The notes beneath the pieces are model-generated. The model had not been told where the DNA came from, did not search any database, and was given only the letters and a program-made list of their open reading frames with translations. Of a stretch of DNA of 64,000 nucleotides, positions 11,628-22,853 are shown piece after piece; the first letter of the stretch is position 1; the number at the start of each line of letters is the position of its first letter. Origin of the DNA: Dipteris shenzhenensis (Eukaryota > Polypodiophyta > Polypodiopsida > Gleicheniales). The stretch lies in the NCBI GenBank assembly GCA_047967505.1, contig CM106540.1; one strand, written 5' to 3'. The position numbers and the translations under genes are program-made.

Positions 11628-11706
11628 CGTGTCTAAACGTGTCTTAAGGTAAGACACGTGTCTTAAGTGTCTTAAGTGTCTTACAATAAGACACGAGTGT
11701 CTTAAC
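11628..11706. repeat. GTGTCTTA/TAAGACAC repeats, likely outer end of hAT-1
   Basis: Overlapping copies of GTGTCTTA and its complement TAAGACAC form imperfect palindromes up to about 11706, where gypsy coding sequence resumes. This is the best candidate for the hAT-1 terminus, but no matching end or 8-bp duplication was found on the other side. Confidence 0.45.
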
Positions 11707-11893
11707 AACCATGAATCAGTCAGAGCTTAAAGATAGAAAAGCTAGATGGGTTGAATTAATGCAAGAGTTTGATATCCAATTGACATATTTGAAGGAGAAG
11801 TTTAATGTGCTAGCAGACTCCCTTAGCCAAATGCCAATTGTTAATAAATTGAGTTTCACACAATTTCAAAATGATTTCAGAGTGGTTCCTTGA
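11707..11893 (+). pseudogene. Gypsy #3 RNase H C-terminal fragment
   Basis: Encodes the end of a Ty3/gypsy RNase H (KDRKARWVELMQEFDI, then VLADSLSQMP). The same region in gypsy #5 reads RGRQARWAELMQEF and VADALSR. It is cut at 11893 by LINE C; the continuing integrase is found at 21545-22527, about 9.6 kb away, after a nested LINE and a nested gypsy element. Confidence 0.85.
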
Positions 11894-12416
11894 CCTAGAC
11901 CCTCGGCTTCTCTCCACTAAATGTTGAAGACTTTGGCTCTACGAGGGAGGATTCCCATTAGGTACTTGCAGTGGGACTTTGGAGAGTGAGAGTGGATTGA
12001 CGCAGGGCATCGAAAGAAAAGCATTCCCTTCTTTCGCTACACGGTCAATAATGCCAGGAGATTTCAGCTTATTAGTAGAGGTTAGAGATCTTCTAGAGTT
12101 CCTCATTGGGAGGCATTTGATATCACTATGGATTTGCAGAGGTGCTTTTGGAAGACACCTTGAAAATCCCATAGGAATAGAAAGATCACTCTTTTCTTTT
12201 GGCTTTCTATCCATGGTAGGATTGCAGTGAACCTTTGGAGATCCAGATTCGGAGCCGACCCTACTTGTCCTCGTAGCCAAGATTTTCAGTCACTCTGTGC
12301 ACTCCCCATTCTTTATGACATGGGGCTCAGTGGCTTGGCTTTCTCTTACAGGCCTTAGGTCTTCTATGAGAGACTTGACTCTTCTCGAGCCATTTCGATT
12401 CAACGTCATCAAGTTC
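11894..12416 (+). mobile_element. LINE C 3' end, part 1 (5'-truncated, decayed)
   Basis: Aligns with the C-terminal, post-RT part of the L1-type LINEs here (compare 31680-31800 and the minus-strand LINE G near 61130-61330), for example GGTACTTGCAGTGGGA near 11962 and GAAAGATCACTCTTTTC near 12180. It has many stops. Gypsy #4 interrupts it at 12417 and it resumes at 20960. Confidence 0.8.
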
Positions 12417-13598
12417 TGTCACGGGGACGTGAAATTCTAAGTACTTTAATGTACTACAAGATCGTGACAACTTTGGTTTTAAAAGTCCAAGCATGGGCTT
12501 AATAATGTGTAATTAAACGCCTACATGAGTCATTCTTTGGTTGGGTACTTTGCTGATTTTATTTTGGAGCTTTGAAAAGCTTTGTGAATGCCATCTGGAA
12601 ACCACTCAAAGAGAGTGCAGTTGGGGTGCAGTGTGATTGCATCTGGACAGCCAATGGAATTGCACTCAGAAAAGAGAATGCCTTTGGATTGAGTCTATGG
12701 GTTAAGTGTACTTATGTGATGGTGTTCTATGCTTGAAAGCCTTGCAAAGGCTCAGTGAATTGGGGCTGCGTGCGCAGTTGCAGGGAAGGTCTCCCAGATG
12801 AACTTGTAATCATTTCACAGTGAAATATAAAGAAATACCGAAAGGGGCGCCATGGTGTTTGGGGCCAATCGGGTGCACTTGTCTATGTTTGTTGAGCAGG
12901 GGCATTCTAGCCTCCATCCCTTTTTCAATGGTTTTGTTTGTGAACAAATGGGTAAATGCCAAATGGTGATCATGCAATGGTTAATGGTTGTGATATATGC
13001 TTTGTGAAAATAAGTGTTGAAGTGATTAAAGGTGCCAAGGGAGTGCTACATGAGTCATTCTTTGGTTGGGTACTTTGCTGATTTTATTTTGGATTCTGAA
13101 AAGCTTTGTGAATGCCATCTGGAAACCACTCAAAGAGAGTGCAGCTGGGGTGTAGTGTGATTGCATTTGGACAGCCAATGGAATTGCACTCGGAAAAGAG
13201 AATGCCTTTGGATTGAGCCTATCTGTTAAGTGCACTTATGTGATGGTGTTCTATGCTTAAAAGCCTTACGAAGGCTCAGTGAATTGGGGCTGCGTGCTCA
13301 GTTGCAGGGAAGGTCTCCCAGATGCAACTTCTAATCATTTCATTGTGAAATATAAAGAAATACCGAAAGGGGCGCCACGTTGTTTGGGGCCAATCGGGTG
13401 CACTTGTCTATGTTTGTTGAGCAGGGGCATTCTAGCCTCCATCCCTTTTTCAATGGTTTTGTTTGTGAACAAATGGGTAAATGCCAAATGGTGATCATGC
13501 AATGGTTAATGGTTGTGATATATGCTTTGTGAAAATAACTGTTGAAGTGATTAAAGGTTTAGTTCCAATGCCCTCTGAGTGATTAGAGGCCGGTTTCA
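12417..13598 (+). repeat. Gypsy #4 5' LTR with internal tandem duplication
   Basis: About 1182 bp. The first 100 bp match the 3' LTR start. It then jumps to the LTR's 3' half, which is present twice with a period of 525 bp (CTACATGAGTCATTCTTTGG at 12521 and 13046). About 900 bp present in the 3' LTR (roughly 19480-20390) is absent here. The sequence directly after 13598 begins TTGGTTCCATTG, a possible primer-binding site not matching initiator tRNA-Met. Confidence 0.85.
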
Positions 13599-13712
13599 TT
13601 GGTTCCATTGTTGGGATACCACACACTTTTCCTCAAGAGGTGGGCCTCGGTAGTTTGGAAGAAGGATATCTTTGCTGCACTTTTTGACAGCTGAATATTA
13701 CAACCATAAACA

Positions 13713-15187
13713 TGGTTAGTACCCATGAGTAAGAGAGCTCCACAACTCCTCAAAGGAGAAGGCAGGAAAGCGTTAATAATCCAGCTAGTGTACAACTGCA
13801 GGGAGCACAACAAATGCCTTTTGAGCAGGCCACAATTGAAGCTACAACTTAGCTCAACGGTGATACTAGTGCTAGCAGTGAGTTAGATGATGCTACTATG
13901 TTGAATGCACAGCTTGTGAGTGCAGTGATTGCGTTGACTCAGCTGACTTAAAATTTGGCTGAGATTGTGCAAACAAATGCCAAGAAGAAGAAGAAATCAA
14001 GAAAGCACAAGCACGGAAAGAGTGAGTACACACATGCATCAGCTTCTCATGGCGGACCGCACACTCATGCATCAGTTTCCCATGATGGACAGCCATAAAA
14101 AATGACTCAGAAAGTGACTTCCAAGAGAGAGGAATCACCCAAAAGAGCACTTGAGAAAGAGGTACAAAAAGTACAGCTAGTGCAACAGTATGAGTAGCCA
14201 GCACAAGGCCTTGGTTTGGGTACTTCTACTTCTCAAAATAATAATGTGCAGTCCATAAATGTGGCTCAACCACATCAGTCATATTTGAGGCAGCAACCTG
14301 AATATTTTGGTACAGATTCTATCTTTGATGCTATGTTGATTTCACCGCCAACTGGGTATAAAAAGCAAGCCATGTATGACAATGTGGGAATGCAGCCAGG
14401 CATGCAAGCCACAGCATATGCTCCCATGCCTAATGTTCAGCCAAGCATGGCTCTCCCTAGTGAAGGGAATGTTGCAAAAATACAGCCATCTTTGGGACAG
14501 CCAATATCAAATGTATATAAAGAATTTAAGGATGGTGGTTCTCATGTCAAGTTTGAGACATATAATGGAGTACATGACAGGAACAAAGCCCTCACATTCC
14601 TTCAACAGTTTGATGCTGCATTTCTTGGGGGTTTGTTTACAGAAGCATCCAAGATGAGGAAGGTTGCCACATTTTTGAAAGGCAATGCACTTAAGTGGTA
14701 CACCAACCTTATGCTTCATGGAGATGCACTTGCTACTTGGCTGGAATTTAAGCAAGTGCTCTCTTCTACTTGGCTTACTCTAACTTTTGAAGTTGAAGTA
14801 CTTTCACAGTGGCATGACTTGTCATACAAACTTTGCAAGAATCTTGATGATTACACCCAGAGATTTTGGGATGTTTTGCTGCCGTTGAGCTCTTACAGGC
14901 ATGTTTCTTTGAAAGAGCAAATAGAGAGGTACTGTTGTGGATTGCCTAGTGAGCTAGGTGATTATTGCATCAAAACCAAGGTGGGTTCTATGACTCAATT
15001 AATTGAGAATGCATATGCATGGATGCAGGAGAAGAATATGGGCTTTATGGATAACAAGAAAGAAGACAGCAAACGGGTTGCCAAACACCAGGATAAGGAC
15101 ATCAAATCTGAAAATAAAAATTATGGCAAACAGCCGTTTCGAAAGGGAGGAAAAGCCCAATTCAAAGTTGGTCAAAGGCGTGGATAG
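13713..15187 (+). pseudogene. Gypsy #4 gag
   Basis: Capsid-type polyprotein. The gag core (TFLQQFDAAF, ATFLKGNALKWYTNL, then a WLEFKQVL stretch, about 14560-14990) matches the retrotransposon gag family that packages element RNA. The frame upstream of 14216 reads through several in-frame stops (near 13731, 13849, 13948, 14095, 14196), mostly where Gln would be expected. It ends at a TAG at 15185-15187 that probably also replaced a Gln before the zinc knuckle. It is non-functional as a whole; 14216-15187 is open for 323 codons. Confidence 0.85.
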
Positions 15188-15238
15188 CCTAATAAACAGT
15201 CCCGTACCAAGTTATTTGATGAAGAGAAAAAGTCACTC

Positions 15239-16822
15239 ATGGAGCAAAACAAATGTTTTATATGCAAAGGAGAGGGACACCGCTCTTATGATTGCCCATC
15301 CAAGAAAAGAGACAGGTCCGATGATGATAAGAATGGTGATAAACAGGTTGATCGGAAGGGCAAAAGGCCTAAACCTTCCGCAAGACTTCTTCTAGATGTG
15401 ATTGGGAGTTTGCCACATGCAAATGATGAAGAGGAAACGAAAAAGACTGAGATGTGCAGAGCATGGAGAAAAATCAGAAAGCAGAATTGTTTGTTTTTCT
15501 TTGATTCTGGGGCAAAGGCGAATTTCATAACTCCTGATATGGCAGGAAGGCTTGGTATCAAGCTTGAGGAAATGGGGCCATCCGGCATGTGTGATATGGC
15601 CAACCTTGAACTCAACTCACCTGTCACTCCTATCATTGGTAAGTTTGATATGGCAGGAAGGCTTGGTATCAAGCTTGAGGAAATAGGGCCATTCGGCATG
15701 TGTGATATGGCCAACCTCGAACTCAACACACCTGTCACTCCTATCATTGGTAAGTTGAGGATGCATATCCAGGGATATCAGGATGCAGAGGACTTCTACA
15801 TTATGTCTTTGCCAGAGTGTGATGCTTTGCTTGGGATGCCTTGGATGTACAGGGTGGGGGCTGATGTGCAGATGAGAAACAAAAAGATTTCTTTAACTCA
15901 TAGATGCAAAAATCATGTACTTGATGTAAAGTTGAAAGGGGAGTCCATCCCTGTAGTTTCAGCTTCTTGTATTTCCAATGTAATAAAGCATCATATTTCA
16001 GCGTACTTGATTTTTGTCAAAGAGGACAACCAACCAAGTCAGGAAGGCTCTACTCTTTCTGCTTTAGATAGAGAAAGGGTTGCTTTTATTTCAGATTTTT
16101 CGGATTGTTTCTCATATGCACTTCCTCAAGAATTACCTCCCAAGAGGCCAGAGGATCATCAAATTGATATAATTCCAGGAAGCTCACTGCCTAATATACC
16201 TCCCTATCGTGTCAGTAAGGCACAACAGGAAGAGATAATGTCACAAGTGAAGGAACTCTTAGAAAAGGAATTAATACAGCCAAGTAATTCTCCTTACAGT
16301 TCCCTTGTGTTGCTTGTGCAAAAGAAGGATGGCAGTTGGAGAATGTGTATTGATTATAGGGCTTTGAATAAAGTCACAATTAAGAACCGTTTTCCAATTC
16401 CACGCATTGATGATATATTGGATCGGTTGGAAGGTTCCTCAATGTTCAGTCGTATAGACCTTAAAAGTGGATACCATCAGATAAGGATACGGCTTGAAGA
16501 TTTCTACAAGACTGCCTTCCGTACTTTATTTGGCTTATATGAGTTCCTTGTGATGCATTTTGGTTTGACTAATGCACCTTCCACTTTCAATAGAATGATG
16601 GACATAATTTTTAGAGCACACAGAAAGTTTGTGGGCACTTTCTTCGATGACATCATTGTGTTTTCTAAAAATGAGCAGGAGCACAGGAAACACCTCACTA
16701 TTGTGTTTCAAGAGTTGAAAAGACACAAGCTGTTAATAAACACCAAGAAAAGTGAGTTCTTTATGCCTGAGATTCATTTTCTCGGTCTTATAGTATCAAA
16801 GGATGGATCCTGCAAAAGTTGA
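15239..16822 (+). pseudogene. Gypsy #4 nucleocapsid knuckle, protease and reverse transcriptase
   Basis: Open for 527 codons. From the left: a CCHC zinc knuckle (CFICKGEGHRSYDC), an aspartic protease with the catalytic triad FFDSGAKANF near 15500, then RT with YRALNKVTIKNRFPIPRIDD near 16360 and the catalytic FFDD near 16642-16653. An in-frame 111-bp tandem duplication lies in the protease (15536-15757). The frame shifts at about 16800, where RNase H continues in another frame. Expected product: Gag-Pol proteins that mature and copy element RNA inside virus-like particles. This part could still fold, but the element as a whole is dead. Confidence 0.88.
15536..15757. repeat. In-frame 111-bp tandem duplication within protease
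   Basis: The segment starting GATATGGCAGGAAGGCTTGG occurs at 15536 and 15647, a period of 111 bp (37 codons), with a few substitutions between copies. It repeats the residues just after the protease active site. Confidence 0.93.
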
Positions 16823-18996
16823 GGCCATAAGGAGTTGGCCAATTCTGAAACATCTGCATGAAGTCAGAAGCTTCCTTGGGTTGTGTTCATACTATCGGAG
16901 GTTTATAAAGTACTTTGCAGAAATTGCTTCTCCCTTGCATGCTTTACAGAAGAAAGCTGTACCATCCCCACCAAAGGAAAATGCAGCTTTTGAAGAGCTG
17001 AAGTAAAAGTTGTGTTCTGAACCCGTTATTATCTTGCCAGAACTTGCAAAACCCTTTGCTGTAACTTGTGATGCATGTGGGAACAGCATAGGAGGCACTT
17101 TGATGCAGGATGGTAGAGTGGTTGCATATGAGAGTAGAGTTCTCAAAGATGCTGAATTGTACTTGCAGACATATGAGAAGGAAATGTTAGCAGTGATATA
17201 TGCTTTGACCACATGGAAACATTAGCTTCTTGGAGCTGATTTTTATGTGTAGACAGATCATGAGTCACTTAGATATTTTCTCATGCAGAGAAAATTATCT
17301 GAAAAGCACATGAGATGGGCTAACTTCCTCTCAATGTTTCATTTTAAAATTGTACTGTGCCGGGTAACAAAAATGTCATGGTGGCTGATGCACTTTCTAG
17401 GAAACCACAACCTGAAGCAGTCTCCAAGAAACCCAGTGTTTCAGCAGTGAGCATTGCTTACAACAATGTGTTAGATGTGATGAAAGATCAGTATGTTAAT
17501 GATGCTGATTTTTCAACTATTTATGATCTGCTTTCTGATGGTCAAAGGCATGATCATTATATGTTGAAAGAGGGTTTTATTTTGATGCATGGACGACTTT
17601 GTGTCACTGATCAGATGCGATAGAAAGTCATAATGGAGAGTCATGCTGCTCCATATGCAGGACATAGGGGAATTACAGTAACAATTACAGCAGTGGAGCA
17701 ATACTTTTATTGGCCATCTTTGAGGAAAGATGTGGAAGAATATGTGAGAACATGCATGGTTTGTCAGAAAGTAAAGTTTGACAGGCAGAAGGCACTTGGG
17801 TTGTTACATCCTTTGCCAATCCGGATAGACCATGGCAAAGCATAGCTATGGATTTTGTGTTTTATCTTCCACGTACTCCTACTAGACATGATGGATTGTG
17901 GACAATAATTTGTAGGTTTAGCAAACAAGCCCACTTTGTGCCAGTAAGAAAGAAAATTATAGCAGATCAAATGGCCAAATTGTTTCTGCAGCATGTCTTT
18001 AAGTATCATGGGATGCTTGAATCCATAATCAGTGATAGAGATCTGAGGATGACCAGTCTCTTTTGGAGAGGGCTGTTTGAAAATATGGGCACTACGCTGA
18101 ATTTTTCATCATCTTTTCACCATCAGTCTGATGGACAATCGGAGCAGGAAAACTCTACCATCTTGGATATGTTTAAATGCTATGTCTCAGACCACTCCCA
18201 TTATTTGCCTTTGCTAGAATATGCTAATAATAATACGGTGCACACATCCACAGGTAAAGAACCTTTTGAAATAGTGGAAGGTGCCAGGAAGGTACCTCCC
18301 ATTTTGCATACAAAAGAGAAAATCTTCGAAGCTGATCGTTTTGTGGAAATCCTTGAAGAGGCTTACAAGAAGATCAAATATGCCTTGCAAAGAAGTCAGG
18401 ACAAGCAGAAAAGAGCAGCAGATAAGCACCGCAGGGATTGGTATTCACAGAGTGTGATTGGGTTTTGCTGCGTTTTCAGAAGGCAAGGCTGAAAAATAAA
18501 AAAGGCAAGGAAAGGTTGTACACAAATCTGAACATGCGTTACTATGGTCCTTTCCAGGTTTCTGAAAAGATAAACGAGGTAGCTTACAAGCTGAAGTTGC
18601 CTCCGCATTGGAAGATACATAATGCCTTTCATGTGAGCTTGTTAAAGCAATATCATGGAGATGTTCCCGAGGATTTACTTGATGAGGTAGAGCCTGAAGT
18701 GGAAGAACATGATTAACTTCTGGTCCCAGAGCAGATTCTGGCACACAGAGATAGAAACCTCAAGGGTAAAGTTATTCGTCGCTACTTGGTAAAATTTCAA
18801 AATTACCCGTCACTTGATGCGAAATGGATGGAGGAAGGTGAACTGGTAGATTCATCTGGGATATTGCTCCTTTACCTTGATGCTTTTCAGTTAGAGCCGA
18901 CTGCGGTCCAGGCTCCTACAGGTAGTTCAACAGAGCGAGTGTCTGGAGCATTGCCTGGTGTTCGAGAGGGGAGTAGCACCTCCACTTCCTCAGTAT
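16803..18996 (+). pseudogene. Gypsy #4 RNase H, integrase and chromodomain
   Basis: Continuation of pol in shifted frames. RNase H (VTCDACGNSIGGTL near 17060) is broken by stops at 17004-17006, 17223-17225 and near 17250, and a frameshift near 17350. The integrase zinc domain (HxxPYAGH...CMVC, 17640-17765) is followed by a core with SDRD near 18033 and the SDGQSEQEN motif, where the usual ERVN reads EQEN. There is another frameshift near 18440, then the C-terminal domain (RYYGPFQVSEKI) and a chromodomain (RRYLVKFQNYPSLDAKW, 18780-18830). A TAA at 18714 splits the last part. The chromodomain is thought to guide insertion into heterochromatin. Confidence 0.88.
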
Positions 18997-19161
18997 AGAT
19001 GGGCTCAACGTGATTTTATGAGGTCACTTGATGACACTGTATGTTTCATCCGAGATACTGAGTTGACAGTATTTGTGTTGTGAGACTTCATGATATTGAT
19101 GCATCTTGACTATTGATCGCTGAGGATCACATTGAATGGATGCATGCCTCTCCTAGTCATA

Positions 19162-19351
19162 TTTTCACTGTCTCTGTATACTATAGCTGCGGTTTTCTTG
19201 TATACTCTTTTATGCTATATTTCATGGTCGCTCTTGTGTTTTGGGGCAGCAAACTGTTTTCACTGTCTCTGTATACTATAGCTGCGGCTTTCTTGTATAC
19301 TCTTTTATGCTATATTTCATGGTCGCTCTTGTGTTTTGGGGCAGCAAACTG
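19162..19351. repeat. 95-bp tandem duplication before gypsy #4 polypurine tract
   Basis: TTTTCACTGTCTCTGTATAC begins at 19162 and again at 19257. It is non-coding, between the pol end and the purine tract AAGAGAGGGG that precedes the 3' LTR. Confidence 0.92.
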
Positions 19352-19377
19352 TGGTTTGCTGTTTCAAGAGAGGGGTA

Positions 19378-20959
19378 TGTCACGGGGGCGTGAAATTCTA
19401 AGTACTTTAATGTACTACAAGACCGTGACAACTCTAGTTTTTAAAGTCCAAGCGTGGGCTTAATAATGTGTAATTAAATGCGGCATGGTGCCTAGCAGAT
19501 AAGCGTAATTAATCCCTAGGCCCAAAGGCATTCCAAGTAATTGAAAGATTGGTTGTTGGGAAATGATGATGTGGCATTTTTAATGGGCCTCCTAGAGGGC
19601 CATGTACCTTCAGTGGCCCCCCTAGAGTTCTAGGTGGCTCTAGTGTCTTCTACATGCTCCTTTGCCATTCCTGGACCTTCCTGGGCCTTTTAAACTTCAC
19701 ATGTGTGGTTTTCTCTCTCATCTTCTACCTTTGTTGAGATTTTGGACTGGTTTTTCAGCCTCCTTCAGCTGAATTCCGTTTTTCTTCATAACTTCTCACC
19801 CGTTTGGATTCCTCGACCTCCGTTCTGCCTCCCCTTCGCAGTGATATGCTTTTCCCTCCGTGCGTTTGGTACAACGGGTAGAGCTGAGCACTTCTTTTGC
19901 TGGTCGAATTTGCAAAAGTGGATTTTTTTGGACCTTTTTGCTTCTACAGCCTCTTGGGTCTCTCCTCTTGCAAAGCTACAGCTTTCTGTTGAATTTTGAG
20001 TGGTCCCACGCGCTGGTTGACTGGTTTTTCTCAGTTTTGGAGAACTTTATGGCGATGAAACTTCTCTAAAACCTTCTCAATGCATTCCTCTCTGAAGCAC
20101 GCTTCTTTTGAGCCCAAGAACTCCCACTTCTTCGCGACAGAAGTGCTTCTTTTCACATTTTTCAGTGGAATTCTTGCTGGTCGGCTCTTGTAAATGCTCT
20201 TTCTTCATGCCTTTGCACTCCTCTTTGGCTTAGAATGCAATTGGGCATTGGCTACTATGTCCTCTTGGTGATTGAGGACTTGGTTCGAGTTTTCGGGGCT
20301 TGGTGAGTTGTGATTTTGCTGTTGCAATTTCTTTTTGCCATAAGCTATTGGTTGGCCTCGTGTGCCGCCTCTTTCTTGGTTCACAGGTGCCAAGGGAGTG
20401 CTACATGAGTCATTCTTTGGTCGGGTACTTTGCTGATTTTATTTTGGAGCTTTGAAAAGCTTTGTGAATGCCATCTGGAAACCACTCAAAGAGAGTGCAG
20501 CTGGGGTGTAGTGTGATTGCATTTGGACAGCCAATGGAATTGCACTCGGAAAAGAGAATATTTTTGGATTGAGCCTATCTGTTAAGTGCACTTATGTGAT
20601 GGTGTTCTATGCTTAAAAGCCTTACGAAGGCTCAATGAATTGGGGCTGCGTGCTCAGTTGCAGGGAAGGTCTCCCAGATGCAACTTATAATCATTTCATT
20701 GTGAAATATAAAGAAATACCAAAAGGGACGCCAAATTGTTTGGGGCCAATCGGGTGCACTTGTCTATGTTTGTTGAGCAGGGGCATTCTAGCCTCCATCC
20801 CTTTTTCAGTGGTTTTGCTTGTGAACAAATGGGTAAATGCCAAATGGTGATCATGCAATGGTTAATGGTTGTGATATATGCTTTGTGAGCTGTAAATAAC
20901 TGTTGAAGTGATTAAAGGTTTAGTTCCAATGCCCTTTGAGTTATTAGAGGCCGGTTTCA
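19378..20959 (+). repeat. Gypsy #4 3' LTR
   Basis: About 1582 bp, TG...CA. It starts directly after a polypurine tract and matches the 5' LTR at both ends. It contains a single copy of the block that is doubled in the 5' LTR (from 20401), plus a middle section missing from the 5' LTR. Sequence divergence is visible by eye, so the insertion is not recent. Confidence 0.87.
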
Positions 20960-21455
20960 GGTTGAGTCCTGTTCTTTGGATGTGGTACCACACCTTCCTT
21001 TTGCAGTCGTACATGCCTTTGTGGATACCTCTTGGGAGATACTAGCGAGCATAGCAGCCTGGCATATCTGGAGAGCTAGATGCAAAGAGGCATTGTAGGG
21101 AACTCTGGTTCATCCCTTGCATACATTGGCTAGTATTTGGACAGACACCATACATACCTTGATGGCCATATGGACGAGTATGCAGGGAGACTCCCGTGGA
21201 GCCTCAACTAGGAGGGCTTATTTCTTCAGGGAATGGAAGGATTCTCCTTTCTTTACTGAGACTCTTACAGGGTTGAGGTGGCACTTTCAGCCTCAGTCTT
21301 CGTTTTTTTCCACCTCATGTTGAGGGGGTTTATTTATCCTCATGGTTTCATGATGTATTCCGCTTTGAGCTTGCTCTCGCGGGTTTTTTTGTCTAACTTA
21401 ATAGAAGTCTCTTTTTGGAAAAATAAAATAAAATTTTCTAGAGTCCTTAAAAAGA
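20960..21455 (+). mobile_element. LINE C 3' end, part 2
   Basis: Continues LINE C after the gypsy #4 insertion: GTTGAGTCCTGTTCTTTGG aligns with LINE E near 37275. It ends at CTTAATAGAAGTCTCTTTTT followed by an A-rich tail (GGAAAAATAAAATAAAA), the same 3' end seen in LINE E at 37720-37745. Confidence 0.8.
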
Positions 21456-21544
21456 AAATGTAAGTTTGATCCTTACTTTTTTTGAAATATGAAAAGTAAT
21501 AATGAAGAGGGATCCAACTAATCAAGAGGCTTTCACTGGGGAGT

Positions 21545-22527
21545 CACATGGAAATGGTGACACACCATAGGTTGGTTATAAAGGACTCAAATGGAAAAAA
21601 TATACTATTGAAGATGGCTGCCTGCTCTACAAAGGTAGCTAATTTAACAGCCATTTTTGGAGAGTTGTGTTCATGAGGTTGGAAACTTCTTTGAATATGA
21701 GCACTTCGGATCATCCACAGAGTGATGGTCAAATTGAAAGGGTCAATCAGGTCATTGAGGATATACTTCGAGCATATGTAAGTAAACGGCAAACTAATTG
21801 GGAGCAATATTTACCCATATTAGAATTTGCATATAATAGTGCTAGATATTCAGCTACAGGTTTAGTCCATTCATGATGATGTATGGATTTCAACCTAGAG
21901 CCCCAGTGGCAGTGGGAGTTGAAAAAGAGAAGGTCCAAGCAGCCAAAGACTTTCTTGAGGATATGAATCAGATGCTTAAGTTGGCTAAAGATAGCATAAG
22001 AAGAGCTTAGGATGGAGCACGAGCACGAAGTTACGCAAACCCCCACTGTAGAAGGTTGGAGTTTGAAGTAAATGAGGAAGTCGATCTCAGGGTACTTGAA
22101 TCTTCAGTGAATCTTCAGAATCTCTAAAGATAGGTAAGCCTAGGTATTGTGGACCATTCACAATGCTTAAAAGAATTGGAGAACTTGCTTACAAATTAGC
22201 CTTACCTGAGAGATGTAGTAAACATCCAGTTTTTCATGCTAGTAGGCTAAAAAGGAAGTTAGGAGATGATGATGATCTCATTGGAAATGAAGTCCTAGTT
22301 GAACTCATTGAACCTGCGTCTTTACCACAGTCCTAGTTGAACTCATTGAACCTGCGTCTTTACCACACCAGAAATAATTTTAGATAGACAACATACAATA
22401 TGGTAAGAATGGTTAAGTGGAAAGATAGACCTGAAGAGAGTTCAACATGGGAAAGGGTAAGCAATCTCCAGAGGAGGTTTTCCAATTTTATTTTCGAGGA
22501 TGTAAACCATTCTTAAGGGGAAGGGAA
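21545..22527 (+). pseudogene. Gypsy #3 integrase and C-terminal region
   Basis: Resumes the gypsy element whose RNase H lies at 11707-11893. Visible are the RNase H-integrase linker (KWKKYTIEDGCLLYKG-like), the integrase motif HPQSDGQIERVNQVIED near 21710, EFAYNSA near 21820, and a degraded C-terminal domain to about 22500. The first half of the integrase core is missing. A 42-bp segment is tandemly repeated near 22295-22365. It has frameshifts and stops throughout. Confidence 0.82.
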
Positions 22528-22838
22528 TGTTACGTCAGTCATAATTACGGAAGCTTGAGGCTTGGTTATGATGAGGCAGGAGACCAAGAGGGCTTGACTG
22601 CACTTGCAGTTAATGGGGCTTTGGTTAGTGTGACTAGGTTTGGTTGTAGAAGGTTCTAGGTGTGATTGAGAGATTCATGGAGATGGTGGCATGATTATAG
22701 GATCTTGGTGGCTTCTAATATGACATCATCTATGATGTTCACTGGATGTATCTTGGTGCCTATATATTAGGCTCTCCACTCTTTAATAAACACTCTCCAT
22801 TTGCTTCATTCCATTGTCTTCTTGCTATTGTTCCATCA
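22528..22838 (+). repeat. LTR of gypsy #3
   Basis: Starts TGTTACGTCAG after a purine-rich run (AAGGGGAAGGGAA) and ends TGTTCCATCA, giving TG...CA of about 311 bp. TATATA near 22760 and AATAAA near 22785 fit a promoter and polyadenylation signal. It is both downstream of a pol and upstream of a primer-binding site, so it is either shared by two elements or remains from a recombination. Confidence 0.78.
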
Positions 22839-22840
22839 TG

Positions 22841-22853
22841 TGGTATCAGAGCC
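22841..22853 (+). promoter_or_regulatory. Primer-binding site, initiator tRNA-Met type
   Basis: TGGTATCAGAGCC, two bases after the LTR end. It is complementary to the 3' end of plant initiator tRNA-Met and is the standard minus-strand primer site of many plant LTR elements. Confidence 0.85.

Larger units (their letters stand above)
12417..20959 (+). mobile_element. Gypsy #4, full-length decayed chromovirus nested in LINE C
   Basis: LTR retrotransposon with both LTRs beginning TGTCACGGGG and ending GGCCGGTTTCA. The order between them is gag, zinc knuckle, protease, RT, RNase H, integrase, chromodomain: a Ty3/gypsy chromovirus on the plus strand. Flanks are AGTTC (left) and GGTTG (right). Comparison with the uninterrupted LINE at 37263-37290 suggests an original AGTTG site with one change in each copy, so the target duplication is only imperfectly visible. 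Coding regions carry many stops and frameshifts. Confidence 0.9.
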
